NCBI RefSeq assembly: GCF_000621865.1
Contig: NZ_JHXE01000001.1
Coordinates: 62,001-126,000, forward strand
Length of the DNA: 64,000 nt
Direction of reading: 5' to 3'
From: Pseudobutyrivibrio sp. MD2005
GTDB taxonomy: Bacteria; Bacillota; Clostridia; Lachnospirales; Lachnospiraceae
Shown piece by piece: positions 34,978 to 44,173 of this stretch. A program made the translations under genes and the position numbers. Under the pieces are notes generated by a model. That model ran no database searches and was not told the DNA's origin. It saw nothing but the letters and a program-made list of their open reading frames with translations. The stretch's first letter is position 1. Every line of letters starts with the position of its first letter.

Positions 34978-36084
34978 TTAGTTTGCAATTGTAACCTCTG
35001 TGTCCTTATCAAAGAAGTGAGCCTTCTCCATATCAAGAGCGAACTTAACTGTGTCGCCGCCTCTTGCTGTTGTACGAGGATCAACTCTAGCTGTAACCTG
35101 AGTTCCAGCATAATCGAAGTATAAGTAAACTTCAGCACCGAGAAGCTCGTATACAGAGATTGTAGCTTCGATAACTGATGAAGCCTGTGTATCAACGAAG
35201 ATCTGTGAATCATGAATATCTTCTGGACGGATACCAAGGATAACCTGCTTTGAAGCATATCCAGCTTCCATAAGAGCCTTTGTCTTAGCTGGTGGAATCT
35301 GAAGGCTAGCGCCATTAACCTGGATAGCTGTGCAATCAGCATTAAGTGTACCATCAAGGAAGTTCATCTGTGGTGAACCAATGAATCCAGCAACGAAGAG
35401 GTTGCATGGCTTCTGGTAAAGGTTAGCTGGTGTATCGATCTGCTGAACAACACCGTCCTTCATAACTACGATACGAGTACCAAGTGTCATAGCCTCTGTC
35501 TGATCGTGTGTAACGTAGATCATTGTTGCTCCAAGTGAATCATGAAGCTTAGAAATCTCTGTTCTCATCTGAACACGAAGCTTTGCATCAAGGTTTGAAA
35601 GAGGCTCATCCATAAGGAATACCTTAGGATTACGAACGATTGCACGACCCATAGCAACACGCTGTCTCTGACCACCTGAAAGAGCCTTTGGCTTTCTGTC
35701 AAGAAGCTTCTCAAGATCAAGGATTCTAGCTGCCTCGCGAACCTTCTTATCGATTTCGTCCTTTGGTACCTTACGTAACTTAAGACCGAATGCCATGTTA
35801 TCGTAAACTGTCATGTGTGGATAAAGAGCGTAGTTCTGGAATACCATTGCGATATCTCTGTCCTTTGGCTCTACGTCGTTCATAAGCTTTCCATCGATGA
35901 GAAGCTCACCAGATGAAATCTCTTCAAGACCAGCGATCATACGAAGTGTTGTAGATTTACCACAACCAGAAGGTCCTACGAAGATGATGAATTCCTGATC
36001 TTTGATATCAAGATTGAAATCCTTAACAGCGTGGAAGCCATTAGGATACTTTTTGTTAATGTTTTTTAATTGAATGTCTGCCAT
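34978..36084 (-). CDS. Shared sugar-ABC ATPase, MsmX/UgpC type
   Basis: 368 residues. Walker A GPSGCGKSTT, the signature LSGGQRQRVAMGRAI, Walker B KVFLMDEPLSNLDAKLR and H-loop VTHDQTEAMTLG are all intact. The C-terminal TOBE domain (residues about 285-365) is typical of CUT1 ATPases. In Firmicutes one such ATPase energises many sugar importers; here it is the natural partner for the permeases at 25.8-27.5 kb, which lack one. It is transcribed alone from its own promoter and ended by a terminator. Confidence 0.95.
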   Translation of the reverse strand: MADIQLKNINKKYPNGFHAVKDFNLDIKDQEFIIFVGPSGCGKSTTLRMIAGLEEISSGELLIDGKLMNDVEPKDRDIAMVFQNYALYPHMTVYDNMAFGLKLRKVPKDEIDKKVREAARILDLEKLLDRKPKALSGGQRQRVAMGRAIVRNPKVFLMDEPLSNLDAKLRVQMRTEISKLHDSLGATMIYVTHDQTEAMTLGTRIVVMKDGVVQQIDTPANLYQKPCNLFVAGFIGSPQMNFLDGTLNADCTAIQVNGASLQIPPAKTKALMEAGYASKQVILGIRPEDIHDSQIFVDTQASSVIEATISVYELLGAEVYLYFDYAGTQVTARVDPRTTARGGDTVKFALDMEKAHFFDKDTEVTIAN

Positions 36085-36137
36085 TGTAAAAATCCTCTCT
36101 TTATTATCTATTTGGGAATCTCCCTTAACTATCTACG

Positions 36138-36166
36138 ATTATAGAAAATGACCTAATTGTGAACAA
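36138..36166 (-). promoter_or_regulatory. Promoter of the msmX-like gene
   Basis: On the minus strand TTGTTC (36166-36161) and TATAAT (36143-36138) are separated by 17 bases, about 50 bases before the start codon. Confidence 0.65.
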
Positions 36167-36312
36167 TGTTAGAATAACCAAAAAATACAAAAACCTTTCG
36201 GTATTTTGACAACCCTATGTTAAAGGTGCACAAAAAACAGAAATAGTTTTTGAGCAGTTATTCTACAACAAAACAGAGTTTGCTAGAAAACATTAATAAA
36301 GTACTTGTCATG

Positions 36313-36321
36313 TGTTATAAT
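36313..36321 (+). promoter_or_regulatory. Extended -10 promoter of gdpP
   Basis: TGTTATAAT is a TGn-extended -10 with no good -35 element, 55 bases before the gdpP start. Confidence 0.5.
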
Positions 36322-36376
36322 GATGTCCAAATGGGATAGTGTTCTTACTATTATTTATAATTGGGAGATTTAGATT

Positions 36377-38434
36377 ATGGAAGCAGTAAAGTATAGAAAT
36401 CGCTTGAGGAGATATCTCAGGTTTCCACTGTACATGCTTATTATTTTTTTAATAGGATGTATCGCAGTAAGCTTCGTCGATAAAAGAGTTGCGGGGATTA
36501 TGACGGGCTTCGTTGCCTTGTATGGAATCTTATGTTTCGCTTATTACAGAGTGAATCTCAAATCCTTCAAAAACACTATAATTGAATATGCTATTCATTA
36601 TGGAACAGTTCAAAAGGAGCTCATCAAGAACTTCAGATTGCCATATGTTCTTTTGGATTCCACTGGAAGAATCATGTGGATGAACGAAGAATTCAGCACT
36701 ATTGTTGATAAGAGCAAGATTCTCAATAAGTCTATCACCAGTATCTTTTCTGAAATTACACGTGAAGGCATAGAACACGCAAAAGAAGATAACTTTGACA
36801 TCCATGTTGAATATAATGAAAGAAAATATTTAGCATGCTTACAGAGATTAGATGTGACTGAGCCACTTACCGGCAGCCCTCTTGTTGCAGAAATGGACGA
36901 CACATCAGATGGTTTAGTTGCAATCATTCTTTTCGATGAGACAGACATTCAGGCAACCAAAGCCAAAATCAACGACCAGGCGATGGTTATGGCCCTTCTT
37001 TATATTGATAACTACGATGAAGTTTTCGACCAGGTAGAAAACGCAAAGCGCTCAATGCTTCTTGCATTACTTGATAGAAAGATTAATAAATACTTTGGTG
37101 AAGCTGATGCAATCGTTAGACGTCTTGAAAAAGATAAATACCTTATTATGTTCCAGAAGAAGTTCCTTTCTCAGTTTGAGGATGACAAATTCTCTATAGT
37201 GGAAGACATTACTACTATAAAGATGGGAAATGATAAGGATATCACAGTCAGTCTTGGTATCGGTCTAGGAAGTGAAAGCTATACACAGAAGGCTGAATAT
37301 TCACACATGGCTATCGACCTTGCCCTCGCCCGTGGCGGTTGCCAGACAGTTGTTAAGAATGGGCAGCACGTTTCCTACTACGGAACACACGGTAAGGAAG
37401 TGGAGCGTACCACACGAGTTAAAGCCAGAGTTAAGGCCCAGGCCCTCCGCGAAATCATGGAGACAAGGGACCGAATTATCGTAATGGGACACAACCTTTC
37501 AGATGCCGATTGTCTCGGCGCATCTGTTGGTGTTTACTGTGCAGGCCGAGAGATTGGCAAGCCAGTTAATATCGTAATCGATACAATCACAAGCTCTATG
37601 CGACCAGTGGTTGAATCCTTTACAGAAAAGTCAGAGTATCCTGACGATATGTTTATCACAAGTGAGCAGGCACTTAACCTTTGCAACGACAATACACTTA
37701 TCATGGTTGTTGATACAAATAGGCCAAGCTACGTTGAGTGTCCAGGTCTTCTTTACAAGAATAAAAATATTGTCGTTATCGATCACCACAGACAGGTGGA
37801 GGAGATTATTGAGAATCCAATTCTTTCCTACATCGAGCCTTATGCATCATCTGCCAGCGAAATGATAGCAGAGGTGCTTCAGTACTTCGCTGATAAGATT
37901 AATATCAATCCTACAGAAGCGGATTGTATTTATGCCGGAATATTAATTGATACAAACAACTTTATGACAAAGACAGGTGTCCGTACATTTGAGGCGGCAG
38001 CCTTCTTGCGTAGAAACGGAGCAGAGGTTACAAGAGTTCGTAAGATGCTTCGTGAAAACATGGAGACATATAAAGCACGTGCTGAAATCGTTAGAAATGC
38101 CAGAGTATATCGCGATGCATTTGCGATTTCTGAATGCGAGTCAGATGGCACAATCGAAAGCCCTACAGTAGTAGGTGCACAGGCAGCAAACGAGCTTCTT
38201 AATATCGTTGGAATCAAGGCTTCATTTGTCCTTACAAAATACAACGATAGAATTTACATTAGCTCTCGTTCTATCGATGAAATCGATGTACAGAGCATCA
38301 TGACACGCCTTGGCGGTGGTGGTCATGTAAATATTGCAGGCGCACAGGTTCAAAACAGAACATTAGATGAGGTTCGCGAGGACCTTGAAAACATAATAGA
38401 TATAATGCTAGAAGAAGGAGAAATAAAGCTATGA
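36377..38434 (+). CDS. gdpP: Cyclic-di-AMP phosphodiesterase
   Basis: 685 residues with two N-terminal membrane helices (about 13-55), a PAS domain (about 85-165, [18 protein letters not shown]), a degenerate GGDEF domain (about 185-325), and the DHH/DHHA1 phosphodiesterase: [31 protein letters not shown] and the end [13 protein letters not shown]. GdpP hydrolyses c-di-AMP and so affects osmotic and cell-wall homeostasis. The stop overlaps the rplI ATG (ATGA), and the gdpP-rplI-dnaB order is the usual one in Firmicutes. Confidence 0.96.
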   Translation: MEAVKYRNRLRRYLRFPLYMLIIFLIGCIAVSFVDKRVAGIMTGFVALYGILCFAYYRVNLKSFKNTIIEYAIHYGTVQKELIKNFRLPYVLLDSTGRIMWMNEEFSTIVDKSKILNKSITSIFSEITREGIEHAKEDNFDIHVEYNERKYLACLQRLDVTEPLTGSPLVAEMDDTSDGLVAIILFDETDIQATKAKINDQAMVMALLYIDNYDEVFDQVENAKRSMLLALLDRKINKYFGEADAIVRRLEKDKYLIMFQKKFLSQFEDDKFSIVEDITTIKMGNDKDITVSLGIGLGSESYTQKAEYSHMAIDLALARGGCQTVVKNGQHVSYYGTHGKEVERTTRVKARVKAQALREIMETRDRIIVMGHNLSDADCLGASVGVYCAGREIGKPVNIVIDTITSSMRPVVESFTEKSEYPDDMFITSEQALNLCNDNTLIMVVDTNRPSYVECPGLLYKNKNIVVIDHHRQVEEIIENPILSYIEPYASSASEMIAEVLQYFADKININPTEADCIYAGILIDTNNFMTKTGVRTFEAAAFLRRNGAEVTRVRKMLRENMETYKARAEIVRNARVYRDAFAISECESDGTIESPTVVGAQAANELLNIVGIKASFVLTKYNDRIYISSRSIDEIDVQSIMTRLGGGGHVNIAGAQVQNRTLDEVREDLENIIDIMLEEGEIKL

Positions 38435-38877
38435 AAGTAATTTTACTTGCAGATGTTAAATCCCTTGGAAAGAAGGGCGAGATTGTAGAAGTTAGCGAGG
38501 GATATGCTAGAAACATGCTTTTCAAAAAGAAGCTTGGTAAGGAGGCAACAAATGCTGCCCTCAACGACCTCAAGCTTCAGAATAAACATGACGAAAAGGT
38601 TGCTCAGGAAAACTTAGAAGCAGCTCAGGCATTCGCTAAAGAATTAGAAGAGTGGAAAGTTGAAACTAAGATAAAGACTGGTGAAGGCGGACGTACATTT
38701 GGTTCCGTTTCTACTAAAGAAATTGCAGAAGCAGCAAAGAAGCAGTATGGCAAGGAAATCGATAAAAAGAAAATTGTACTTGAAGATCCAATCAGAGCCC
38801 TTGGCACATACGAAGTTAAGGTAAAGCTTCACCCAAAGGTAACAGCTACTTTAAGGGTTCATGTTTCAGAACAGTAA
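38431..38877 (+). CDS. rplI: 50S ribosomal protein L9
   Basis: 148 residues starting [21 protein letters not shown], the L9 N-terminal domain, followed by [12 protein letters not shown], a long linking helix, and a C-terminal domain with [15 protein letters not shown]. Length equals B. subtilis L9 (149). The start overlaps the gdpP stop by four bases and uses AGAAGGAG in the end of gdpP. Confidence 0.97.
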   Translation: MKVILLADVKSLGKKGEIVEVSEGYARNMLFKKKLGKEATNAALNDLKLQNKHDEKVAQENLEAAQAFAKELEEWKVETKIKTGEGGRTFGSVSTKEIAEAAKKQYGKEIDKKKIVLEDPIRALGTYEVKVKLHPKVTATLRVHVSEQ

Positions 38878-38896
38878 TTTAGGGGAAGAGTTATTA

Positions 38897-40246
38897 ATGG
38901 AAGACGTTATTAAAAGACAAATGCCTAACTCGTTGGAAGCTGAGCAGTCTGTTATAGGTTCCATGATAGTAGATAGAGATGTCATAGTTGAATGTTCTGA
39001 AATTCTTCTAAAAGAAGATTTCTATCATCAGCAATATGGCATGCTTTTTGAAGCTATAGTAGAGCTTTACAATGCCGGCGATCCCGTGGATGAGGTTACA
39101 TTGCAGAATAAACTTAAAGAAAAAGGCGTTCCACCGGAATTTGCATCACTTGAGTTTATTCAGGAATTGGTACTTGGGGTACCAACCACAGTCAACGCTA
39201 AAAGTTATGCCAATATCGTAAAAGATAAGGCATTACTTAGAAACATAATCAAAGTAAACCAAAATATTGAAAACATGTGCTTTGAAGGCACTGAAGAAGT
39301 CGATACCATTTTGAATCAGACAGAAAAGGATATATTTTCACTGGTTCAAAATAGAGGTGAGACTGATTACGTGCCAATCAAGCAGGTTGTTATGAATGCC
39401 ATCGCCAAAATCGACCAGGCATCCAAGCAGAAGGGAGCAGTTACAGGTATCCCAACGGGCTTTATTGATTTGGATAGGCAGACAGCAGGTTTACAGCCAT
39501 CAGATCTTATTCTGATTGCAGCCCGTCCATCAATGGGTAAAACAGCCTTTGTACTTAACCTTGCACAGCATATTACCATTCATGAACATTTATGTGCAGC
39601 TATATTCTCACTGGAAATGTCAAAGGAGCAATTAGTAAACCGTCTATTTGCTCTTGAAGCCAGAGTAGATGCCCAGAAGCTTCGTACAGGTAACCTTCAG
39701 GAAGCTGACTGGGAAAGTCTTATTGAAGGTGCCGGCAGAATCGGAGAATCAAAGCTTATCATTGATGATACGCCGGGTATTTCAATCAGCCAGATGAGAA
39801 GTAAATGTAGAAAGTTCAAGATGGAATTTGGACTTAATATTATCATCATTGACTACTTACAGTTGATGACCGGTTCTGGAAAATCAGAAAGTAGACAGCA
39901 GGAAATTTCAGAAATTTCACGTTCTCTTAAGGCTTTGGCCCGTGAGCTAAATGTTCCTGTTATTGCACTGTCACAGCTTTCCCGAGCCGTTGAGCAGCGT
40001 CCAGACCACAGACCTATGATGTCCGATTTGCGTGAGTCGGGAGCCATCGAGCAGGATGCCGACGTTGTAATGTTTATCTACCGTGACGATTATTACAATC
40101 ACGATACTGAACTTAAGGGCGTATCAGAGATTATCGTTGCTAAGCAACGTAACGGTCCTATCGGAACTATTGAGCTTACATGGTTACCAGAATACACCAG
40201 ATTTGCCAATAGAGATCATAGTCAATATTCAAATAGAGAAGAATAA
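38897..40246 (+). CDS. dnaB: Replicative DNA helicase
   Basis: 449 residues from ATG 38897, preceded by AGGGGAAGAG. The N-terminal collar domain begins with RQMPNSLEAEQSVIGSM. The helicase core has Walker A ARPSMGKTAF (about 209-218), Walker B IIIIDYLQLM, SRSLKALARELNVPVIALSQLSR and the arginine-finger region RQRNGPIG-like KQRNGPIGTIEL. It unwinds DNA at the replication fork as a hexamer. Length is standard (454 in B. subtilis DnaC). Confidence 0.97.
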   Translation: MEDVIKRQMPNSLEAEQSVIGSMIVDRDVIVECSEILLKEDFYHQQYGMLFEAIVELYNAGDPVDEVTLQNKLKEKGVPPEFASLEFIQELVLGVPTTVNAKSYANIVKDKALLRNIIKVNQNIENMCFEGTEEVDTILNQTEKDIFSLVQNRGETDYVPIKQVVMNAIAKIDQASKQKGAVTGIPTGFIDLDRQTAGLQPSDLILIAARPSMGKTAFVLNLAQHITIHEHLCAAIFSLEMSKEQLVNRLFALEARVDAQKLRTGNLQEADWESLIEGAGRIGESKLIIDDTPGISISQMRSKCRKFKMEFGLNIIIIDYLQLMTGSGKSESRQQEISEISRSLKALARELNVPVIALSQLSRAVEQRPDHRPMMSDLRESGAIEQDADVVMFIYRDDYYNHDTELKGVSEIIVAKQRNGPIGTIELTWLPEYTRFANRDHSQYSNREE

Positions 40247-40279
40247 AAAAAGAGCATCGCGAAAGCGATGCTCTTTTTA
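40246..40279. terminator. Bidirectional terminator between dnaB and the ferredoxin gene
   Basis: AAAAAGAGCATCGC-GAAA-GCGATGCTCTTTTT. Confidence 0.92.
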
Positions 40280-40301
40280 ACCGGTTTTCTTAAAAAAGCT
40301 A

Positions 40302-40472
40302 TTAGCCCTGAGCGATTGCTCCTGTTGGGCAAACACCTGCACATGTACCACACTCAACACAAGCGTCAGCGTCGATGTTGAACTGTGAATCGCCCTGTGA
40401 GATAGCTCCTACTGGACACTCAGGCTCGCATGTTCCACAAGAAACGCATGAATCAGAAATTACGTATGCCAT
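40302..40472 (-). CDS. 2[4Fe-4S] ferredoxin
   Basis: A 56-residue clostridial ferredoxin. Two cluster motifs are complete: CVSCGTCEPECP and CVECGTCAGVCP, each CxxCxxCxxxCP. The strong site AAGGAGGAATTTATT precedes the ATG at 40472. It carries low-potential electrons for enzymes such as pyruvate:ferredoxin oxidoreductase and the Rnf complex (family knowledge). It is transcribed alone and faces the DUF1858 gene across a 325-base gap. Confidence 0.95.
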   Translation of the reverse strand: MAYVISDSCVSCGTCEPECPVGAISQGDSQFNIDADACVECGTCAGVCPTGAIAQG

Positions 40473-40797
40473 AATAAATTCCTCCTTAAAATCTTATTAA
40501 TAATATTTATCAATATCATAACTGATGAATGTATAATACACCTAAATTGTGTCTAAAGCAAGAACAAATATTGTATTTTTTGAAAACCATGTAAAATCAA
40601 GGCTTACCGCGGTTCACACAAACTAACTCCTGTTGATTTAGGCTAACATGAATTAGAATTGTGTACACAAATCGCTTAATAATAATTATCAATTTTTATT
40701 ATATAAAGTGAATATTATTGTGAAAAGCAAAATGGTTGCGCAAAACCAAAAACCGTGTTATTATCAGAAGCAGTTTAATGAAAGGAAGGAATTTGCA
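40473..40797. promoter_or_regulatory. Divergent control region of ferredoxin and DUF1858 genes
   Basis: The AT-rich gap holds two similar segments near its two ends, AATAATATTTATCAATAT (about 40499-40516) and AATAATAATTATCAATTTT (about 40678-40696), which resemble Fur-type boxes built of repeated A/T hexamers with ATC. TTTAGGCTAACATG (about 40638-40651) looks like half of a DtxR-type box. These are by eye only. No gene was found in the gap. Confidence 0.35.
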
Positions 40798-41004
40798 ATG
40801 GCAAGAGTATCAAAGGCAACTATGATTGGCGAGCTTCTTCAGATTGATGCTGATGTAGCTCCTATTTTACTTAATATCGGCATGCACTGTCTCGGATGTC
40901 CATCATCTCAGATGGAAACTATCGAGGAGGCGGCTATGGTACACGGTATCGATGCTGACGATCTTGTAGAAGAAATCAACACATTCTTAGATTCAAAGGC
41001 TTAA
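40798..41004 (+). CDS. DUF1858 small redox-type protein
   Basis: 68 residues from ATG 40798, preceded by AAAGGAAGG. The fold is that of DUF1858: MIGELLQIDADVAPILLNIGMHCLGCPSSQMETIEEAA, with the CxxC motif HCLGCP that gives the family its name of hybrid-cluster-protein-associated redox disulfide domain. It probably binds or carries a redox disulfide or metal in anaerobic metabolism. It lies opposite a ferredoxin gene, in keeping with a redox role. Ends in a long perfect terminator. Confidence 0.88.
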   Translation: MARVSKATMIGELLQIDADVAPILLNIGMHCLGCPSSQMETIEEAAMVHGIDADDLVEEINTFLDSKA

Positions 41005-41007
41005 TAT

Positions 41008-41049
41008 GCAAATAAAAAGAACCAGATTTTTCTGGTTCTTTTTATTTGC
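41008..41049. terminator. Bidirectional terminator with perfect 19-base stem
   Basis: GCAAATAAAAAGAACCAGA-TTTT-TCTGGTTCTTTTTATTTGC; it serves DUF1858 (+) and mecA (-). Confidence 0.93.
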
Positions 41050-41055
41050 TTTAAA

Positions 41056-41805
41056 TTAAATTGTGGCCAACTTTTGGATTGCATCACCCTCAGCCATTAT
41101 TTCGTAGTGCTCTGACATGTATTGATCAGTGCCAACTACGTAGTTCTGCTGATTGCTGTATTCTGAAAGAATATTGCAAACCTTGTTGTATGTTTCAGCA
41201 GAATCGTTTGATTTGCTGACTACTAAATAGTATTTGTCATCAAATGGACTCTTATAGAGAGAATTCTTTCCATTGTAGAATGTGGCAAGAATTCCTGATA
41301 ATCTAAGCACATCATCGAGATTATCAAATACAAACATCTTTGTGATGTCTACAGGTAATCCCTTTTTCGCTGCATCCTCAGGAGATGCTTCGATAGCCTT
41401 CTGAGCTTTTTCAAGTAAACTGTTGAATATGTTTAGAATGTCATCTGCAGCCGATTCGTTGAATGGCTTTACAGGTGCTTCGTTCATATCCATGTCGTCA
41501 TCATCGTATTCATCGTCCTCCTCAGAAAATCTAGAAAATCTAGTGTCTAGTTCATCTGGACTTTCAACCTTTGTAACTAAAAGGACAATTGACTCTGATG
41601 AAAGTGGTATAGCTTCTATCATAAGCGGAATATCTTCTGCTTCGAATCCGTATTGGTATGAAGCCTGCTCCATAAGTTCTCTAAATAACTCTCTAGCCTT
41701 GGCAGAGCCGTAAGCTAGTTCAGAAAGCTTGATGTGACGGCTGATTAAATCTTCTCTTGATAGAGTGCATCTGATCTGGTTCTCGTTGATTTTTTCAATC
41801 TTCAT
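41056..41805 (-). CDS. mecA: MecA adaptor protein
   Basis: 249 residues. The N-terminal substrate-binding domain starts MKIEKINENQIRCTLSREDL and has YGFEAEDIPLMIEAIPLS near 52-69. A very acidic linker follows (EEDDEYDDDDMDMNE, about 94-108), then the ClpC-binding C-terminal domain (MFVFDNLDDVLRLS, YKSPFDDKYYLVV). In Bacillus it delivers ComK and other proteins to ClpCP. Targets here are unknown. RBS GGGAGGTGA. Confidence 0.92.
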   Translation of the reverse strand: MKIEKINENQIRCTLSREDLISRHIKLSELAYGSAKARELFRELMEQASYQYGFEAEDIPLMIEAIPLSSESIVLLVTKVESPDELDTRFSRFSEEDDEYDDDDMDMNEAPVKPFNESAADDILNIFNSLLEKAQKAIEASPEDAAKKGLPVDITKMFVFDNLDDVLRLSGILATFYNGKNSLYKSPFDDKYYLVVSKSNDSAETYNKVCNILSEYSNQQNYVVGTDQYMSEHYEIMAEGDAIQKLATI

Positions 41806-41971
41806 AAAATCACCTCCCGAATCGAAAAAGATGCTAGAACATTTCTTGTTCGACTATTATATATATATTATATCGGAAAGTAAAGGAAAGATACCATATA
41901 AATCGTGATAAAAGTATTAAATTTTTCTAAATTTGTGCGTTATAGATTTTTAATGAATTTCAAAATAGGGG

Positions 41972-42000
41972 TTGCAATATAATTTTATCTGTGTTATAAA
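41972..42000 (+). promoter_or_regulatory. Promoter of the atypical kinase gene
   Basis: TTGCAA (41972-41977) and TATAAA (41995-42000) with a 17-base spacer and TGT just before the -10. In the leader, CCTTTCC-GAAA-GGAAGG (around 42016-42032) could form a GAAA-loop hairpin that covers the Shine-Dalgarno. Confidence 0.55.
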
Positions 42001-42044
42001 CTTATCTGCGAGATGCCTTTCCGAAAGGAAGGAGCTGATGTAAT

Positions 42045-43334
42045 ATGATACCTGATGGTATTGAAGACAGGTACGACATCGTTTCGGTACTGCGAGAGAC
42101 AGCAGCTACAGCAGTATTACTTGTCAATTACAAAACGATAGGAGCATTAAGGATTCTTAAGGCAATTCACAGAGCCCATCCTGATGCGTTCAGCATCCTA
42201 TCCGAAGCACATCTTTTACAAGGGATTCAATCATCCCAAATACCCACCATTTATAGTGTAGAAGATACAAATGAGATGTACTACCTAGTTGAGGAATTTG
42301 TAGAGGGACAAACTCTACGGGAGTATCTGCTAGACACTAAACTAACGAAAACAGAGCTTTTAAAGCTAGCCATAAGTCTGTGCGAAGTCGTAGAAGCACT
42401 GCATAATGCAAAAGACGGACCAGTGATTTATAGAGATATGAAACCTGAGCATATTATTTTGCAAGGTGATGTGGTAAGACTGATTGACTTTGGCATATCT
42501 ATTAGGAAATCTGAAGCAGCAAAGGCGAGGCCCCTAGGCACAAAAAATTGGGCTGCACCAGAGCAATTGAATGGAAGCTTTTTGGACGAGCGCTGTGATA
42601 TTTATAGCGTTGGTAAGATTATAGAGTTTATGCAGAATAACAGTTATGCAAAAGATGATTTTAGACTTAAGAAGCTAGTGAGTCAGGCTATAAATACAGA
42701 TGTAAATAAAAGAATAGATTCTATTACAAATCTGAAAAAACAATTGTGTGACTTACAAAATGTCAAACTTAATAATATCTCGGAAAAAGGTAATCTCGAT
42801 AAAAAGATAGCTGTGGTTGGAAGCAGCCATTCAGCTGGAACTACCTTGATTGCAATTAATATGTGTAGATATCTGAATAAAAGGAAAATGGACGCATATT
42901 ACAAGGATGTTGAAGGAGATACCGTACAAAATCTGATTAGTAACCTCAAAGATGCAAAAATAAAGGAAGGTGTTTTATACCACGAATACTTCAAGGGCAT
43001 CATAGATTATGGAGAAGCCATTGAAAAATACATGCCTCCTAAGGGGATACAAATAAATGATTGTGGAACTAATTTAGATATGGCGCTAGAAAGCGACATA
43101 GTAATCTTTGTTACAAGCAGTGCACCATTTAAGGAAAAGATAATTCCAGATTGGATAGCCAGCGAATCTGTTTATCTAATCAGCAATTTCACATCTAAAT
43201 TGGAATGCATAAAGCTTTCAAAGTCCTTACACAAGAAAGTTTATATGTATCCAATATTGAAAAGCATCAAAAGATTACAAAAAGAGGAAGAAAGGATTTT
43301 TTCAACTATATTGCAAAATGAAAAGGATTTTTAG
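42045..43334 (+). CDS. Atypical Ser/Thr protein kinase with C-terminal P-loop-like domain
   Basis: 429 residues. The kinase domain (about 8-235) has the ATP lysine in LRILKAI (K39), catalytic loop IYRDMKPEHII (D131; the usual Asn of KPEN is His136), LIDFGIS (D148) and WAAPEQ (171-173). The glycine loop is lost (VLRETAATAV). There is no membrane helix or PASTA repeat, unlike PrkC. From about 254 a second domain starts KKIAVVGSSHSAGTTLIAIN, like a MinD/CpaE ATPase with a degenerate Walker A, lacking the lysines. The next gene encodes another such domain. Activity may be weak or absent; a signalling or scaffolding unit seems likely. Confidence 0.7.
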   Translation: MIPDGIEDRYDIVSVLRETAATAVLLVNYKTIGALRILKAIHRAHPDAFSILSEAHLLQGIQSSQIPTIYSVEDTNEMYYLVEEFVEGQTLREYLLDTKLTKTELLKLAISLCEVVEALHNAKDGPVIYRDMKPEHIILQGDVVRLIDFGISIRKSEAAKARPLGTKNWAAPEQLNGSFLDERCDIYSVGKIIEFMQNNSYAKDDFRLKKLVSQAINTDVNKRIDSITNLKKQLCDLQNVKLNNISEKGNLDKKIAVVGSSHSAGTTLIAINMCRYLNKRKMDAYYKDVEGDTVQNLISNLKDAKIKEGVLYHEYFKGIIDYGEAIEKYMPPKGIQINDCGTNLDMALESDIVIFVTSSAPFKEKIIPDWIASESVYLISNFTSKLECIKLSKSLHKKVYMYPILKSIKRLQKEEERIFSTILQNEKDF

Positions 43335-43353
43335 TTTTAAACATTGGAAGAGA

Positions 43354-43971
43354 ATGTCAACAAAACAATTTAAAAATTTGAAAAACACAACAAAGAACAT
43401 TTCTTTTATTGGAGCTTCCAGAAAGCTCGGTGTGACACATATGAGTTTGTGTTTAGCTAATTTTTTGCACTCTGCTTTGAAGAAAAAGGTTATTTACATT
43501 GAACTCGCAGAGGAAAGCAGTTTGCTTGAATTAGTAGGTGAAAAGCAAATCTACATACATGACATGCTTGCATTTAAATATATGGGTGTTACCTATGTGC
43601 TTGCATGTAGCGTAGAGGATGCAATGAAGCTATTAAATGAGCGAGACGCATATATCATCGTGGACATACAAAATTATTCTGGGAAAACAAGTGAGATTTT
43701 CAACCGATGTGACAGACAAATAGTGATAGGTTCAATGAAGCCCTGGTGCCGCGTGGACTATTATAATTTAATGAATAAATTGAAAGGAGGGGAAGGCATG
43801 CATTCGGGGATGCATGATAGTCAAAAATATTATAATATTGGAAATTTAAAAAACGAAAAAACAGACTTTATGAAGGCCTACAAGTGCAACATCGAATCAT
43901 TGCCTATCATAGAAAATCCATTTTCTATTAAGGAAGAGGACTTTGAACCTCTTGCGAAAATGATTTTGTAG
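43354..43971 (+). CDS. MinD/CpaE-like degenerate P-loop protein, partner of the atypical kinase
   Basis: 205 residues from ATG 43354 (GGAAG upstream); an ATG at 43318, inside the kinase gene, would add 12 residues. It begins with KNISFIGASRKLGVTHMSLCLANFL, which has the shape of the ParA/MinD nucleotide loop but no Walker lysine, followed by strand VIYIELAEESS and DAYIIVDIQNYSG in the place of Walker B. It resembles the second half of the upstream kinase. TadZ/CpaE proteins, which locate pilus or secretion machines, have similarly decayed loops. No such machine is near. Function unknown. Confidence 0.55.
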   Translation: MSTKQFKNLKNTTKNISFIGASRKLGVTHMSLCLANFLHSALKKKVIYIELAEESSLLELVGEKQIYIHDMLAFKYMGVTYVLACSVEDAMKLLNERDAYIIVDIQNYSGKTSEIFNRCDRQIVIGSMKPWCRVDYYNLMNKLKGGEGMHSGMHDSQKYYNIGNLKNEKTDFMKAYKCNIESLPIIENPFSIKEEDFEPLAKMIL

Positions 43972-44075
43972 CTGCGAAAAAGTTAAGATTGTAAGAGATG
44001 CCAGTGTTGTCAATTGGACATCTTGTATTATCTATTGATTAAAAAAGACAAAAAATAAAGGAATTTATATTGATT

Positions 44076-44101
44076 AAGAGAGCGGAAACGCTCTCTTTTT
44101 C
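44076..44101 (+). terminator. Rho-independent terminator
   Basis: AAGAGAGCG-GAAA-CGCTCTCTTTTT, 100 bases after the P-loop protein gene. Confidence 0.88.
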
Positions 44102-44173
44102 GGGTACAAAGTGGAATTTACAGTAGGCTTTTGTTATACTTTAACGGAATATAGATAAAAAAGGGAGAAGCTT

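Noticed and set aside
36206-36234. TTGACA at 36206 as a promoter for gdpP
   Set aside because: No -10 at suitable distance; the extended -10 at 36313 is a better candidate.
41835-41851. GAACATTTCTTGTTC as a LexA box upstream of mecA
   Set aside because: The Firmicute LexA site needs GAAC-N4-GTTC; spacing here is wrong.
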